Origin: Thermococcus sp. LS1
Lineage (GTDB): Archaea; Methanobacteriota_B; Thermococci; Thermococcales; Thermococcaceae
Direction of reading: 5' to 3'
NCBI RefSeq assembly: GCF_012027395.1
Contig: NZ_SNUJ01000002.1
Location: 248,001-312,000, forward strand
Length of the DNA stretch: 64,000 bases
Shown one piece after another: positions 45,860 through 55,504 of the stretch. The position numbers and the translations under genes were made by a program. Every line of letters starts with the position of its first letter. Position 1 is the stretch's first letter. The notes under the pieces were generated by a model that was not told the DNA's origin, ran no database searches, and was given only the letters and a program-made list of their open reading frames with translations.

Positions 45860-46915
45860 GTGAAGTTTCTCGTTAAGACTCAGAGGGGAATGGAGAGCGT
45901 TGCCGCTAACTACATTCGAGAGGTTCTTCCAGATGCGGAAGTTTGGGCGTCTCCTATGGGCTACTCGGGTCTTGTTATAGTTGAGACAGAAGATGAGAAA
46001 GCCGAGGAGAAGATTCTTGAAATTCCAGAAGTCGAGAGGGCCATAAAAGTTCTCCATGAGGTTCCCGCTCGGCTTGACGCCATCTTGAGCGTGGCAGAGG
46101 ATGTTGCAAAACTCATCGATGAAAATGAGACCTTTGCAGTCAAGACCAAGCGTAGAGGGAAGCACGACTTCTCGAGCATTGACGTGAACAGGGAGCTTGG
46201 GGCAAAGGTCAGAGAGCTGACAAACGCTGACGTTAACCTCAGTTGGCCGGATAAGATCGTTCAAGTAGAGATAATAAGAGATAGAGCTTACATCTCTGTT
46301 CTTCCAGGCGAAGAGTACAGGAAGTTTACGCCGGACAAGATAGACGCGAGGAAGCTCTTCCGCAAAGTTACCCTCGTTCAGATGCCTTACTGGGGCGACT
46401 ACAAGACCTGCAGGTCTTTCGGTGAGAAGATTGGGAGGGCCGCTCAGGCCTTTGAAGTTAAGGAGCTCATCATAGCTCCCAAGGAGAAGATAGACGCTTT
46501 TGAGCTAATGGAGTTCATTAGGGGCGTCAAGATCGGCCAGGAGAGCAGATATCAGATACAGCGCGAGGCTTATCCCTGGAAAGTCGAGAAAGTTCCAGTC
46601 AACGTATGGGATCTCTACCAGGTCGTTCGCGATAAGCGGAGGAACAAGAGGCTCCTCATAATCACCGACCCCAAGGGACCGACACTGGCTGAGGTGAAGG
46701 ATAAGCTCGCCAGGGATATGTACTACGCGAAGGAAGTTGTTATCTTCGTCGGCTCCCGTGAGGGCATACCGCGCGGCCTCTTCCGCTTCGCGGATTATGT
46801 TGTTGACTTAGCACCGTACATGACCTTCGCAACTGAACATGGCATCCCTGCGGCCCTTGTGTCCATGTGGGAGATCTACGAAGAATACGCCAGAACGAGG
46901 GAAGGAGAAGAGTAA
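45860..46915 (+). CDS. THUMP-SPOUT RNA methyltransferase family protein (COG1818-like)
   Basis: 351 residues from GTG 45860 (GGAGGTGAGA upstream). THUMP RNA-binding domain at about 60-165 (ETFAVKTKRRGKHDFSSIDV), then a SPOUT-like domain (about 180-345) with the glycine-containing knot EVVIFVGSREGIPRGLFRFAD. The pairing suggests a tRNA or rRNA methylase; the target is not known. Confidence 0.85.
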   Translation: MKFLVKTQRGMESVAANYIREVLPDAEVWASPMGYSGLVIVETEDEKAEEKILEIPEVERAIKVLHEVPARLDAILSVAEDVAKLIDENETFAVKTKRRGKHDFSSIDVNRELGAKVRELTNADVNLSWPDKIVQVEIIRDRAYISVLPGEEYRKFTPDKIDARKLFRKVTLVQMPYWGDYKTCRSFGEKIGRAAQAFEVKELIIAPKEKIDAFELMEFIRGVKIGQESRYQIQREAYPWKVEKVPVNVWDLYQVVRDKRRNKRLLIITDPKGPTLAEVKDKLARDMYYAKEVVIFVGSREGIPRGLFRFADYVVDLAPYMTFATEHGIPAALVSMWEIYEEYARTREGEE

Positions 46916-46950
46916 GTTTTTACGTTTTTCTTTAATTCCATAATTGTACA

Positions 46951-47010
46951 GCGGCGTCAGACCCTAAGGTCTTCCTCACCGCTCAGGAATCCGCCGTAGT
47001 CATCATCCGC
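46951..47010 (-). ncRNA. C/D box methylation-guide sRNA
   Basis: On the minus strand: GCGG, box C ATGATGA (47006-47000), 13-nt guide CTACGGCGGATTC, box D' CTGA (46986-46983), spacer GCGG, box C' TGAGGA (46978-46973), 12-nt guide AGACCTTAGGGT, box D CTGA (46960-46957), CCGC. The GCGG/CCGC ends can pair. Spacing and boxes match archaeal C/D sRNAs bound by L7Ae, Nop5 and fibrillarin. By the D+5 rule the methylated target bases pair with G and A five nt from D' and D. Targets are not assigned. Confidence 0.85.
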
Positions 47011-47042
47011 CAGTCAGGCTTTCTCGGGTTTTCTTTTAAACT

Positions 47043-47756
47043 TCACGCGAGGACGTAGAAGAGAAGTGCACCGATGAAACCGCCAAAGAGTGAAGCAAGA
47101 AAGTTCGTCGAGTTATTATTTGTTATCCCCTCGTTTTCAAGGGTAGCTCCAATAAGGCTGTCTAAGTTGACTCCGATAAATCCGCCAACGGTAACAGCCA
47201 AGAGCATTATGACCTTTTGCTCTGTGAGTGGAAGTGCGAATAGGGCCATAATGAAAGAACCTAAAAGTGCGAACAGCTCTCCGGGCCACGAAATAGCTCC
47301 GTTGACACCGGGTCTGGCTGGCTCGAAGGTGGTTATTAACCTTGGCTTTTTTCCGAAAATCTTTCCAAGTTCGCTCGCAAGGGTGTCTCCATTAACTGTA
47401 GCTATCGAAGCAAAGGCAGCTGCCCAGAAAACGTCCATATGGGAGAAGTATTCAAAGGCCAGAAAGATTACCGCGGCAAGGCCATTGCCCAGGACGTTGC
47501 CCCAGCCCCTCACACCGTTTCTGCTCTGAGCAAGGCCGAGTTTTGCCTTCTCCCTGAACCGGTACTTAGTTGCAAGGACTCCAAGAACCACAAAGATTAC
47601 CATCGCCAAGAATGGATAAAAACCACCAAGCTCCAGAACGATCAGACCGACGGCTACAGCTGCCAAAGCACCCTTAGAATCAAGGGCTTTCAGTTTGTAC
47701 GATCCTATGCCAAGCCCTGCCACTACTGCAACGTCCACGGCCAGTCTCTCGAGCAT
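47043..47756 (-). CDS. DUF92/TMEM19 family membrane protein
   Basis: 237 residues from ATG 47756 (AGGTGACAGGG upstream); a longer frame to 47813 is possible. There are about six membrane segments. Family motifs are LAQSRNGVRGWGNVLGNGLAAV (as RNGVRGWGNVLGNGLAAV), SIATVNGDTLASELGKIFG and GVNGAISWPGELFALLGS. Some members of DUF92 are linked to phytyl-phosphate kinase; the role in archaea is not established. Confidence 0.88.
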   Translation of the reverse strand: MLERLAVDVAVVAGLGIGSYKLKALDSKGALAAVAVGLIVLELGGFYPFLAMVIFVVLGVLATKYRFREKAKLGLAQSRNGVRGWGNVLGNGLAAVIFLAFEYFSHMDVFWAAAFASIATVNGDTLASELGKIFGKKPRLITTFEPARPGVNGAISWPGELFALLGSFIMALFALPLTEQKVIMLLAVTVGGFIGVNLDSLIGATLENEGITNNNSTNFLASLFGGFIGALLFYVLA

Positions 47757-47834
47757 CCCTGTCACCTGGAAAAACTGCCCCACTGAGGCTTTATTATTCT
47801 TTCCTTCGTCCATTGACGAAGGAAGTAAAAGAAA

Positions 47835-48293
47835 TCAGAGAACCTCAAACTTCACGGTGTCTGTGACGAAGGTTATATCGAGCTTGTCAATGCCTGGTAT
47901 CTTCTTGGAGACATCGGCGATTATTCTCTCCAGTTCCTTCATGTCCTTTGGACCAACGATGTGGATGACCAAATTGTGTGAGCCGATGGCGCGCTGGATT
48001 ATCTTGATGTTTTCATCCTCCTTCAGGGAAGAAATTACCTCATCGAGGTCAATCGAAGGTTTGACAGTTATTCCGAGAATAACGTGAATGTATCCAAGAG
48101 CATCATAGTTGGGGATTATAGTATACTTTTTGATTATACCGTTTCTCTCAAGGCGATCCATTCTCCTGGAGATTCTCTGCCTTGTCGTGCCCAGAATTTC
48201 GGCGAGCTCCTTGTAGGTCAAACGGGCGTTCTTGGCGAGGAGCTTCAAAATCCTTATGTCGATTCCGTTTATTTTATCCGCCACCACCTTCAC
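47835..48293 (-). CDS. Lrp/AsnC family transcriptional regulator
   Basis: 152 residues: HTH TYKELAEILGTTRQRISRRMDRL (as ELAEILGTTRQRISRRMDRL, about 28-47) and a RAM domain (about 65-145). This is the second Lrp protein of the window and is not close in sequence to the one at 6152-6613. The gap 48294-48456 is A+T-rich with the promoter (TTATAATTAGG on the minus strand near 48327-48337) and contains no gene that I can see. Confidence 0.88.
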   Translation of the reverse strand: MKVVADKINGIDIRILKLLAKNARLTYKELAEILGTTRQRISRRMDRLERNGIIKKYTIIPNYDALGYIHVILGITVKPSIDLDEVISSLKEDENIKIIQRAIGSHNLVIHIVGPKDMKELERIIADVSKKIPGIDKLDITFVTDTVKFEVL

Positions 48294-48456
48294 CTCCAGG
48301 AATTATGTTTGAGATTATGCCCCTAATTATAAAAATGTTTCGACAATTTGGAGGATTTCTAACCATTAGGTTATCCTAAATGACATCTGCAACTTTAAAA
48401 CTGGGTTATATCCTAAACCATAATGTTACAAAAGAATGTGAGTATACTGGGAGATT

Positions 48457-48759
48457 TTATCCACCAGTGTTACTCCATCGATCCTCGTCACGTTTCCTGT
48501 ACTTCTCTATACTCTTCTCCAAGGCACTCAGAAGGTCCACGTCGTAATAGTTGGCTATACATGAGAGGGCGAACATGACGTCGCCGAGCTCCTCCTTCAG
48601 CTTTTCTGGGTCGCCTTTTCCCTTAACACCTTCAATTTTCAAGAGTTCATCGGCCAGTTCTCCAATCTCTTCCATCAAAGCTGCGAGCATCTCGAAGGGA
48701 CTCCAGTATCCGCCGAATTCTTTGACAAGGTCGTCAACTCTTCGCTGATGGTCGTTCAT
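48457..48759 (-). CDS. MazG-type nucleotide pyrophosphohydrolase
   Basis: 100 residues from ATG 48759 (GGTGTGA upstream); GTG 48768 overlapping the upstream stop is the alternative. The metal-binding helices are MEEIGELADELLK (about 30-42) and EELGDVMFALSCIANYYDVDL (as EELGDVMFALSCIAN, about 56-70), the E-x2-E...E-x2-D pattern of all-alpha NTP pyrophosphatases. It probably clears non-canonical NTPs. Confidence 0.88.
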   Translation of the reverse strand: MNDHQRRVDDLVKEFGGYWSPFEMLAALMEEIGELADELLKIEGVKGKGDPEKLKEELGDVMFALSCIANYYDVDLLSALEKSIEKYRKRDEDRWSNTGG

Positions 48760-48764
48760 ATAGC

Positions 48765-49142
48765 TCACACCAGTTCAGTTCTCACCTTTGCGAGGTATCC
48801 CTCGAGAACCTCCGTGTTCGTTCTGTAGAAGTGCATCTTGCCTTCCTTCCTTTCGAGTATCAGGCCTAGAGCCTTTAGTGTGCGGAGGTGATGGCTGATC
48901 AGAGTCTGATCCTGGTCAAGTATCTTCGATATCAGACACACGCAGAGCCAGTTGTCCTTCAGGATCTTGAGTATCCTGAGCCTCAGCGGGTTTGAGAGTG
49001 CCTTGAGGAACTTCATGACGTCCTCTTCTACCTGAAGATCAACCTCCTTGTCCAGGTCAGGGATGCCACAGGTCTCCGAACACTGAAGGACAGTCCTTCT
49101 CTGCTTCTCATCCAGTTCTTTCAGAACTTCCCTAACCTTCAT
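48765..49142 (-). CDS. ArsR-family regulator with CVC metal-sensor motif
   Basis: 125 residues from ATG 49142. Winged HTH with ALSNPLRLRILKILKDNWLC (about 49-68) and LDQDQTLISHHLRTLKALG. The LCVC sequence matches the ELCVC thiol motif of metal-sensing ArsR/CadC proteins; two more Cys (LQCSETCG, about 20-26) could complete a metal or disulfide switch. It is co-transcribed with the MazG gene. Targets are unknown. Confidence 0.88.
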   Translation of the reverse strand: MKVREVLKELDEKQRRTVLQCSETCGIPDLDKEVDLQVEEDVMKFLKALSNPLRLRILKILKDNWLCVCLISKILDQDQTLISHHLRTLKALGLILERKEGKMHFYRTNTEVLEGYLAKVRTELV

Positions 49143-49199
49143 GCTACAACACCAATTAGCAGATTGGGGCCACGTCTTTTTAAGAATTTTCACATGAAA

Positions 49200-49571
49200 T
49201 TAGTCAAGGATTTCGACCTTCAGACGGCTTCCATCACTTTTATAGGCCCTTACGCTGTCTTCTGTAAAAGGGTAGGCAATTATCAGATGGACTCCTCCAA
49301 ACTTGGAGAAAAAGTTCAGATCCGCCTGGGATGGCCAGGGATTTGGGCCAGGATGCGAGTGAACGGTTCCCTTTATGCTCTCGTCGTAGGGCAGCATCCA
49401 TGTGTTGAAGAAAGCCGAGCTCCTCCCAAAATGAGGGTCTGGGGCTATAAGAACCTCTTCAAAAACGCCATTCCTCTCCCTCAAAAAGCCAGCGAACTCG
49501 TTGGGATAGAATTCGCGGGCTAATTCAAGGAGATACTCCAAGAGCTCCCTTCTAATTTTGACGGTTTCCAT
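49200..49571 (-). CDS. JAMM/MPN+ metalloprotease (Mov34/RPN11-like)
   Basis: 123 residues from ATG 49571 (GTGAGCAAG upstream). The JAMM motif is complete: an upstream Glu (FYPNEFAGFL) and HSHPGPNPWPSQAD (about 77-90), the zinc-binding H-x-H...D with catalytic Ser. Archaeal JAMM proteins remove small ubiquitin-like modifiers (SAMP) or sulfur carriers; substrate not known here. It ends 57 nt before the start of the ArsR gene on the same strand. Confidence 0.88.
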   Translation of the reverse strand: METVKIRRELLEYLLELAREFYPNEFAGFLRERNGVFEEVLIAPDPHFGRSSAFFNTWMLPYDESIKGTVHSHPGPNPWPSQADLNFFSKFGGVHLIIAYPFTEDSVRAYKSDGSRLKVEILD

Positions 49572-49603
49572 CTTGCTCACCGAAAAATAATCAAAAGAGG
49601 ATA

Positions 49604-49987
49604 TCAAAGAGCGGCAATTGCCTCTATCTCAACCTTAACGCCCTTCGGCAGATTGGAGACTTCGACTACCGCCCTGGCCGGCTTGGACTCTGAGAAATAT
49701 TTCTCGTAAACCTCGTTGAACTTGGCGTAGTCGTTTATGTCTCTTAGATATACTGTAACTTTAACGACGTTCTCAGCGCTTCCGCCGGCGGCTTTCACTA
49801 CTGCTAGCAGGTTCTCAATTGCCTGCTTTGCCTGTTCCTCTATTGGACCCTCCACGAGCTCTCCTGTCTCAGGGTTTATTGGTATCTGGCCGGAAACGAA
49901 GAGCAACCTACCCGCTTCAGCGACTATTCCCTGACTGTAGGGCCCTATCGGTTTTGGGGCGTTTTCCGTGAAAACAACCTTTTTCAT
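49604..49987 (-). CDS. ridA: RidA family enamine/imine deaminase
   Basis: 127 residues from ATG 49987 (GGAGGTGGGAAA upstream). The RidA signature is seen in [22 protein letters not shown] (as [20 protein letters not shown]), [22 protein letters not shown] and [21 protein letters not shown] with the substrate-binding Arg. It hydrolyses reactive enamines released by PLP enzymes. Confidence 0.95.
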   Translation of the reverse strand: MKKVVFTENAPKPIGPYSQGIVAEAGRLLFVSGQIPINPETGELVEGPIEEQAKQAIENLLAVVKAAGGSAENVVKVTVYLRDINDYAKFNEVYEKYFSESKPARAVVEVSNLPKGVKVEIEAIAAL

Positions 49988-50008
49988 TTTCCCACCTCCG
50001 AAAATTGG

Positions 50009-50071
50009 GAAATCAGCGAAGCGAAGATTCCTCATCGCCTCCGCTCGGGTGTCCTCGGCCTCATCATTTCT
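50009..50071 (-). ncRNA. C/D box sRNA overlapping a stop codon
   Basis: On the minus strand: GAAATGATGA with box C ATGATGA (50067-50061), 12-nt guide GGCCGAGGACAC, D'-like CCGA, a spacer of about 10 nt, C'-like TGAGGA, 12-nt guide ATCTTCGCTTCG, box D CTGA (50016-50013), TTTC. GAAA/TTTC can form the end stem. Box C includes the stop codon of the DUF2666 gene, so the sRNA could be cut from its mRNA. The variant D' and the long inner spacer lower the confidence. Confidence 0.6.
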
Positions 50072-50867
50072 TCTCCAGGTATTTCTCGAGGTTCTTGGCC
50101 GGAACGTCGAGCGGAAGGCCTATCTTCTCGAGGGCCTTCCTGAGGGCGTAAACCCTGGCATGCTCCTCAAAGCCCTCTCTTGCGTAATTCTCCGCCTGGA
50201 AGTGCTTGTACTTCTCAACGACGGCTGGAATGTCCGCCTTTTTAACTTTCTTGAACTCCGCGAACCAGGCATCAATACCTTCCACGTCTATGCCCGCGTA
50301 AACGGGGAGCTTTAGAGTTATCGTCTCGTTTATGCTCGCCAGAAGCCTCGCGACGTCGGCCATCGGTGTCTTTTCGTCGATTATCAGTCTCTTCACCACC
50401 CTCCATTTCCCGTGCTCGGCACTGAGATTGAATGCCGTGAAGTTGACGTGATCCTCGTTATAGGGGAGAACGATTTTTACCTCCCTCAGGGGCTCTTCTG
50501 GGTAATCGACGGTAACCTTCTTCTCGAGGACCTCCCTGACGAGGACTGCCTTCGCGACCTCAACGAGGTGCTTCTTCAGCTTCTTGTCCTCCTCGAAGAC
50601 GAGGGCACCGAGCTTTCTTGCCGTTCCGGGGGATTTAAGGGCAACCACCGCGTCGTTCAGGTCTTTTTTGGCTATCTCTTCGGCGAGGCTCATTATCCCG
50701 GCGATGTTCATGACCTCCGTTAGGTACTCTGGTATCTTGAAGTTCACGGTGTTGGCGACGCTCGCGAGGAAGTGAGCCACTTTCTCGTCTTCCATGTTGC
50801 GAAGCCTGTCTCCCACCTTCCAGCTTCCGTGACTGGCAGTGAAGATAATCTGATCCTCAACCTTCAT
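50064..50867 (-). CDS. DUF2666 protein with internal repeat
   Basis: 267 residues from ATG 50867. There are two similar halves: [40 protein letters not shown] and [44 protein letters not shown] share HG-x-W-x-V, FLAS/LLAS and K-x-P-x-Y at the same spacing. DUF2666 is an archaeal family of unknown function. The protein is soluble. Its stop codon lies within box C of a candidate sRNA. Confidence 0.85.
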   Translation of the reverse strand: MKVEDQIIFTASHGSWKVGDRLRNMEDEKVAHFLASVANTVNFKIPEYLTEVMNIAGIMSLAEEIAKKDLNDAVVALKSPGTARKLGALVFEEDKKLKKHLVEVAKAVLVREVLEKKVTVDYPEEPLREVKIVLPYNEDHVNFTAFNLSAEHGKWRVVKRLIIDEKTPMADVARLLASINETITLKLPVYAGIDVEGIDAWFAEFKKVKKADIPAVVEKYKHFQAENYAREGFEEHARVYALRKALEKIGLPLDVPAKNLEKYLEKK

Positions 50868-50984
50868 CGTTTTCACCAATTCTTAATGGATGTCAGGCCT
50901 ATTTTAGCTTTTTCTTGACCATCTCAAAAAAGTTATAAATTGCATTGAGCATTCGAGTTTGAGAGAGTAAAAGAGGGAAGGAAA

Positions 50985-52892
50985 ATGGGGGACGACGAGA
51001 AGATTAAGAGGGAAGCCCTGGCCCCCAGGGAGTACGGAGAGAGCTTAGAGCTTGGTATTGAGTTTACGACAACTGAGGAAATCGAAGTTCCCGAGAAGCT
51101 CATCGACCAAGTCATCGGCCAAGAACACGCGGTTGAGGTCATCAAAACTGCTGCCAACCAGAAAAGGCACGTGCTTCTGATAGGCGAGCCGGGAACAGGT
51201 AAGTCTATGCTCGGTCAGGCCATGGCCGAGCTGTTGCCAACCGAAACTCTAGAGGATATCCTCGTTTTCCCCAACCCTGAAGACGAGAACATGCCCAAGA
51301 TCAAGACCGTCCCTGCCTGTCAAGGCAGGCGTATTGTAGAGAAATACCGCGAGAAGGCCAAGAGCCAGGAGAGCGTAAAATCCTACATCCTCCTCTTTGT
51401 CATGTTTACCGTTATGCTCGCACTTTTCATTGACTTCAGTGCGACTACGCTTCTGATGGGACTCTTCGTTGTTATACTTACAATAATGGCCCTCTCTAAT
51501 ATGCGCCTTAAGAGTACGGTCCTCGTTCCCAAGCTTCTCGTGGACAACTGCGGAAGAACCAAAGCTCCTTTCATCGATGCGACCGGCGCCCACGCGGGAG
51601 CGCTCCTTGGTGATGTCAGACACGACCCCTTCCAGAGTGGTGGGCTCGGCACTCCTGCCCACGAGCGCGTTGAGCCAGGAATGATACACCGCGCTCACAA
51701 GGGAGTCCTCTTCATAGACGAGATTGCCACGCTCAGCCTTAAGATGCAGCAGAGCCTCCTTACCGCCATGCAGGAGAAGAAGTTCCCGATAACCGGCCAG
51801 AGTGAAATGTCAAGCGGTGCGATGGTAAGGACTGAACCCGTTCCGTGTGACTTCATCCTCGTCGCGGCTGGAAACCTCGATACAGTGGACAAGATGCACC
51901 CTGCACTCCGCTCGAGGATCAGGGGTTACGGTTACGAGGTCTACATGCGCACCACCATGCCGGACACGATAGAGAACAGGCGCAAGCTCGTTCAGTTCGT
52001 GGCTCAAGAGGTCAAGCGCGACGGAAAAATACCCCACTTCACGAAGGAGGCTGTGGAGGAGATAGTCAGGGAGGCCCAGAAGAGGGCCGGAAGAAAAGGT
52101 CACCTCACGCTCCGCCTCAGAGACCTCGGCGGTATCGTCAGAGCTGCTGGTGACATAGCTGTCAAGAAGGGCAAGAAGTACGTGGAAAGGGAAGACGTCA
52201 TTGAGGCAGTCAAAATGGCCAAACCCCTCGAGAAGCAGCTTGCTGACTGGTACATCGAGCGCAAGAAGGAGTACCAAGTCATCAAGACCGAGGGTAGCGA
52301 GATAGGCCGCGTCAATGGTCTTGCCGTCATAGGTGAGCAGAGCGGTATCGTGCTCCCGATTGAGGCAGTTGTCGCCCCGGCTGCGAGCAAAGAAGAAGGA
52401 AAGATTATAGTTACAGGAAAGCTCGGCGAGATAGCGAAGGAAGCCGTTCAGAACGTCTCGGCGATAATCAAGAGGTACAAAGGTGAGGACATAAGCCGCT
52501 ACGATATTCACGTCCAGTTCCTCCAGACCTACGAGGGCGTTGAGGGCGATTCAGCCAGCATAAGCGTTGCCACCGCTGTTATTTCAGCCCTTGAGGAGAT
52601 TCCGATAAGGCAGGACGTGGCCATGACAGGTTCGCTCAGTGTCCGTGGCGAGGTGCTGCCGATAGGCGGTGCAACACCAAAGATAGAGGCCGCAATAGAG
52701 GCTGGCATAAAGACGGTCATAATCCCCAAGAGCAACGAGAAGGACGTCTTCTTGAGCAAGGACAAGGCCGAAAAGGTCCAGATATTCCCGGTCGAGACCA
52801 TCGACGAAGTCCTTGAGATATCCCTCGAGGAGAGCGAGAAGAAGAGGGAGCTTCTCAGGAGGATCCGGGAGACCCTGCCTCTTTCCCTTTGA
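50985..52892 (+). CDS. lon: Archaeal membrane-bound Lon protease (LonB)
   Basis: 635 residues, no intein. AAA+ domain with Walker A GEPGTGKS (67-74). Two membrane helices (about 130-172, [19 protein letters not shown] and [16 protein letters not shown]) are inserted in the ATPase, as is typical of LonB. Walker B is [11 protein letters not shown] (about 240). The catalytic dyad is Ser523 (EGDSASIS) and Lys566 ([10 protein letters not shown]). It degrades unfolded proteins at the inner face of the membrane. Confidence 0.97.
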   Translation: MGDDEKIKREALAPREYGESLELGIEFTTTEEIEVPEKLIDQVIGQEHAVEVIKTAANQKRHVLLIGEPGTGKSMLGQAMAELLPTETLEDILVFPNPEDENMPKIKTVPACQGRRIVEKYREKAKSQESVKSYILLFVMFTVMLALFIDFSATTLLMGLFVVILTIMALSNMRLKSTVLVPKLLVDNCGRTKAPFIDATGAHAGALLGDVRHDPFQSGGLGTPAHERVEPGMIHRAHKGVLFIDEIATLSLKMQQSLLTAMQEKKFPITGQSEMSSGAMVRTEPVPCDFILVAAGNLDTVDKMHPALRSRIRGYGYEVYMRTTMPDTIENRRKLVQFVAQEVKRDGKIPHFTKEAVEEIVREAQKRAGRKGHLTLRLRDLGGIVRAAGDIAVKKGKKYVEREDVIEAVKMAKPLEKQLADWYIERKKEYQVIKTEGSEIGRVNGLAVIGEQSGIVLPIEAVVAPAASKEEGKIIVTGKLGEIAKEAVQNVSAIIKRYKGEDISRYDIHVQFLQTYEGVEGDSASISVATAVISALEEIPIRQDVAMTGSLSVRGEVLPIGGATPKIEAAIEAGIKTVIIPKSNEKDVFLSKDKAEKVQIFPVETIDEVLEISLEESEKKRELLRRIRETLPLSL

Positions 52893-53002
52893 GACACTTT
52901 TTCCAACCTTTCTCACACGGGACATTCTTTTCATAGCCTTCTACATCTTTGGCCAGAAATGCTTAAAAAATGGCCAGTCGAGGTTACCGTGGAGGTGAGA
53001 GA

Positions 53003-53749
53003 GTGCTCAACATAGAGAACCTCAAGGTCGCAGTTGGAGGCAAGGAGATTCTCAAAGGTGTGAACATTTCCGTGGGAGATGGGGAGTTTCATGTAATCAT
53101 GGGGCCAAACGGATCCGGAAAGTCAACGCTGGCGCTGACCATTGTGGGTCATCCGAGGTATGAAGTCAGGAACGGGAGAATACTCTTCAACGGTGAGGAC
53201 ATAACTAATCTCCCCCCGGACGAGAGGGCCAAGAGGGGGATAATGCTGGCCTTTCAGCATCCGGAGGAGGTTGAAGGCGTCAGGATAATGGAATTCCTCC
53301 AGCAGGTTCTTGCGGAGGTTAAGGGGATTGATCTCGCCGAGGCGTACGACATGATTGTTGAGACCGCAAAGGGGCTCTGGTTCAAAGAGGAGGATCTCAT
53401 GAGGTACGTTAACGTCGGCTTCTCCGGCGGTGAGAGGAAGAGATTTGAGATTCTCCAGGCACTTCTTCTTGAGCCGAAGCTCCTCATCCTCGATGAGCCT
53501 GACAGCGGTGTCGATGTCGATTCACTCAGTGTCATCTCGAGGAAGATAGATGAGCTTCACGAGAAGGGAACGGCGATTCTCCTGATAACTCACTATGGCA
53601 GGATACTCCAGCACCTCGACCCAAGCAAGTTTAGGGTTCATGTGATGAAGGACGGCAGAATCGTCCTTGAGCGCGGAGGCGAGTTCGTGAAGGAGATCGA
53701 GGAGAAGGGCTTCCAGAAGATTTTCGAGGAGTGTGGTTGCGATGAGTGA
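53003..53749 (+). CDS. sufC: Fe-S cluster assembly ATPase SufC
   Basis: 248 residues from GTG 53003 (GGAGGTGAGA upstream). Walker A GPNGSGKST (about 33), the SufC Q-loop LAFQHPEEVEGV, signature FSGGERKRFEILQ, Walker B LLILDEPDSGVDVDS. It forms the SufBC(D) scaffold complex with the next gene; the two overlap by 8 nt (ATGAGTGA). Confidence 0.95.
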   Translation: MLNIENLKVAVGGKEILKGVNISVGDGEFHVIMGPNGSGKSTLALTIVGHPRYEVRNGRILFNGEDITNLPPDERAKRGIMLAFQHPEEVEGVRIMEFLQQVLAEVKGIDLAEAYDMIVETAKGLWFKEEDLMRYVNVGFSGGERKRFEILQALLLEPKLLILDEPDSGVDVDSLSVISRKIDELHEKGTAILLITHYGRILQHLDPSKFRVHVMKDGRIVLERGGEFVKEIEEKGFQKIFEECGCDE

Positions 53750-55079
53750 GATAACCATTCAGGAGGCCAAGGAGATCATAGCGCAGGAGATAGAGAACCT
53801 CGCGAGGCGAAACAAAGAGCCGGAGTGGATGACGCGCATAAGGTACAAAGGCTTAGAAGCCTTCGAGAAGGCTCCTCACAATGATCCGGTCATTAGCAAG
53901 GACGAACTGCTGAGGTTCATAGCCAAGCCCGAGATAGAGGGCCTCCCAGAGCACATAGAGAGCCTCGATGACCTCCCTCCAGAGATGAAGGCACTCCTCG
54001 ACAGGCTCGGCATAAGCGAGGTCGAGCAGAAGTACATCGCTGGACTGGCTGTTCAGACGGACACGGGCATAATCTACAACCAGTTCCTTCAGGAGTGGGC
54101 TAAAAAGGGCCTCATAGTTCTTCCTATGGAGGAGGCTGTGAAGAAGTATCCCGACGTCGTAAAGAGGCACTTCCTCCAGATGTTCAGCGTTAATGAGAGC
54201 AAGATGGCCGCCTACCATACAGCAGTGTGGAACGGGGGCATCTTCCTATATGTCAAGGAAGGTCTGAAGGTTCCCTTCCCGCTTCACCTGTTCTTCCTCA
54301 TCCAGGAGAGCGCCCTCGCCCAGGCGCCGCACATCATAATCATCGCCGAGAGGAACACCGAGTTCCACCTCATAGAGGGCTGTACTGCACCGGTTCTGGT
54401 TAGGCACTCTCTTCACCTTGACATGACTGAGGCTTACATACATGATGGGGCAAAGGTACAGCTCACGGTCCTCCAGAACTGGCCTGAGTACGTTCACACG
54501 AGACCAATGACGAGAGCTAGAATAGGAAAGAACGCCCGCTTCATTAACACCACCGTTGGTCTCGGAACTGGCAGGAGCAACATAGCGAACCCCAAGTACT
54601 GGGTTGAGGAGAATGGCTACGTCGAGCTCAACGGAATCATCCTCGGTCAGAAGGACTGGTATGTTGATCTTGGCGGCGAGATGTACCTCCAGGGAAGGGA
54701 AGCCGCGGGTATAAACGCCAGCAAGGCCGTGATAATGGACGAGAGCACGGTAATAACGAGGGGTAAGATAGTGGCTGAGGCGCCAAGAACCAAGGGACAC
54801 ATAAGCTGCGACGCCCTGCTGATGAGTGACAGAGCGGTGATGGAGACATATCCGGGCCTGGTCAGCAGGGTTGACGACGCTGAGCTGAGTCACGAGGCGG
54901 CTATAGGTAAAATCCGTGAGGAGGAGCTCTTCTACCTCATGAGCCGGGGCCTGAGCGAGGAAAAGGCTACTCAGCTCATAGTCAAGGGCTTCCTCGAACC
55001 GATGCTCAAGGATATCCCGATGGAGTTCCTCGTGGAGATAAGGAAGATAATTGAGCTGGCAGTGAGCGGTGGAATGTGA
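53742..55079 (+). CDS. sufB: SufB/SufD family Fe-S scaffold protein
   Basis: 445 residues from ATG 53742. The SufB/D beta-helix core is seen in HLIEGCTAPVLVRHSLHLDM, GQKDWYVDLGGEMYLQGREA and LLMSDRAVMETYPGLVSRVDDAELSHEAAIG (as ETYPGLVSRVDDAELSHEA). There is only one SufB/D gene, so a SufB homodimer with SufC is likely, the ancestral form known from archaea. Confidence 0.93.
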   Translation: MSEITIQEAKEIIAQEIENLARRNKEPEWMTRIRYKGLEAFEKAPHNDPVISKDELLRFIAKPEIEGLPEHIESLDDLPPEMKALLDRLGISEVEQKYIAGLAVQTDTGIIYNQFLQEWAKKGLIVLPMEEAVKKYPDVVKRHFLQMFSVNESKMAAYHTAVWNGGIFLYVKEGLKVPFPLHLFFLIQESALAQAPHIIIIAERNTEFHLIEGCTAPVLVRHSLHLDMTEAYIHDGAKVQLTVLQNWPEYVHTRPMTRARIGKNARFINTTVGLGTGRSNIANPKYWVEENGYVELNGIILGQKDWYVDLGGEMYLQGREAAGINASKAVIMDESTVITRGKIVAEAPRTKGHISCDALLMSDRAVMETYPGLVSRVDDAELSHEAAIGKIREEELFYLMSRGLSEEKATQLIVKGFLEPMLKDIPMEFLVEIRKIIELAVSGGM

Positions 55080-55189
55080 CTGAAGATTTTTCTCTTTGTT
55101 TCTTATACTCCCTAATTTTAGTCGTTTTTTCCCTGTGAATCCGAACTAAGGATTTTAACTGGTTCTTCATTTCTTTTGTGGGTGATAAC

Positions 55190-55483
55190 ATGGACCCAAT
55201 GGCTAAAGCGTTTGAAGAGGCAAAGAAAAACCCGAAAATGAGGAAGAAGCTGAAGATAAAGGCTGCATTCTCGCTGCTTCTGTTCGTGATGTTCCTAGGT
55301 GTGGTATTCATAACGATTGGGACGATAATCGCCAGCAAAACCGGAAGCTTCTTAGGAATGACTCAGCTGGATTTTCTCAAGCTCAGGGCCCAGTACGGCA
55401 TAATAATGATGTTCCTGATTATAATCCACCTCGCGATGAACAGAAGCATAATGAAGAAGGAGCTCGAGCTCCTCTTTGGCTGA
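55190..55483 (+). CDS. Small two-helix membrane protein of unknown function
   Basis: 97 residues from ATG 55190 (GGTGATAAC upstream). A basic N-terminus (KNPKMRKKLKIK) is followed by two membrane helices (about 25-48, FSLLLFVMFLGVVFITIGTI, and 70-85, YGIIMMFLIIIHLAM) and a charged end. Not recognised. It is a single gene with a promoter in 55080-55189 (GGATTTTAACTGG). Confidence 0.7.
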   Translation: MDPMAKAFEEAKKNPKMRKKLKIKAAFSLLLFVMFLGVVFITIGTIIASKTGSFLGMTQLDFLKLRAQYGIIMMFLIIIHLAMNRSIMKKELELLFG

Positions 55484-55504
55484 CTTCATTTTTAACTGTA
55501 GAAT

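Noticed and set aside
45119-46264. Minus-strand frame of 381 codons
   Set aside because: It lies opposite eS1 and the THUMP-SPOUT gene, both certain; the translation has no recognisable domains.
50985-52892. Intein in lon, as in some Pyrococcus genes
   Set aside because: The frame codes a 635-residue LonB with continuous motifs from Walker A to Ser523/Lys566 and no extra domain.
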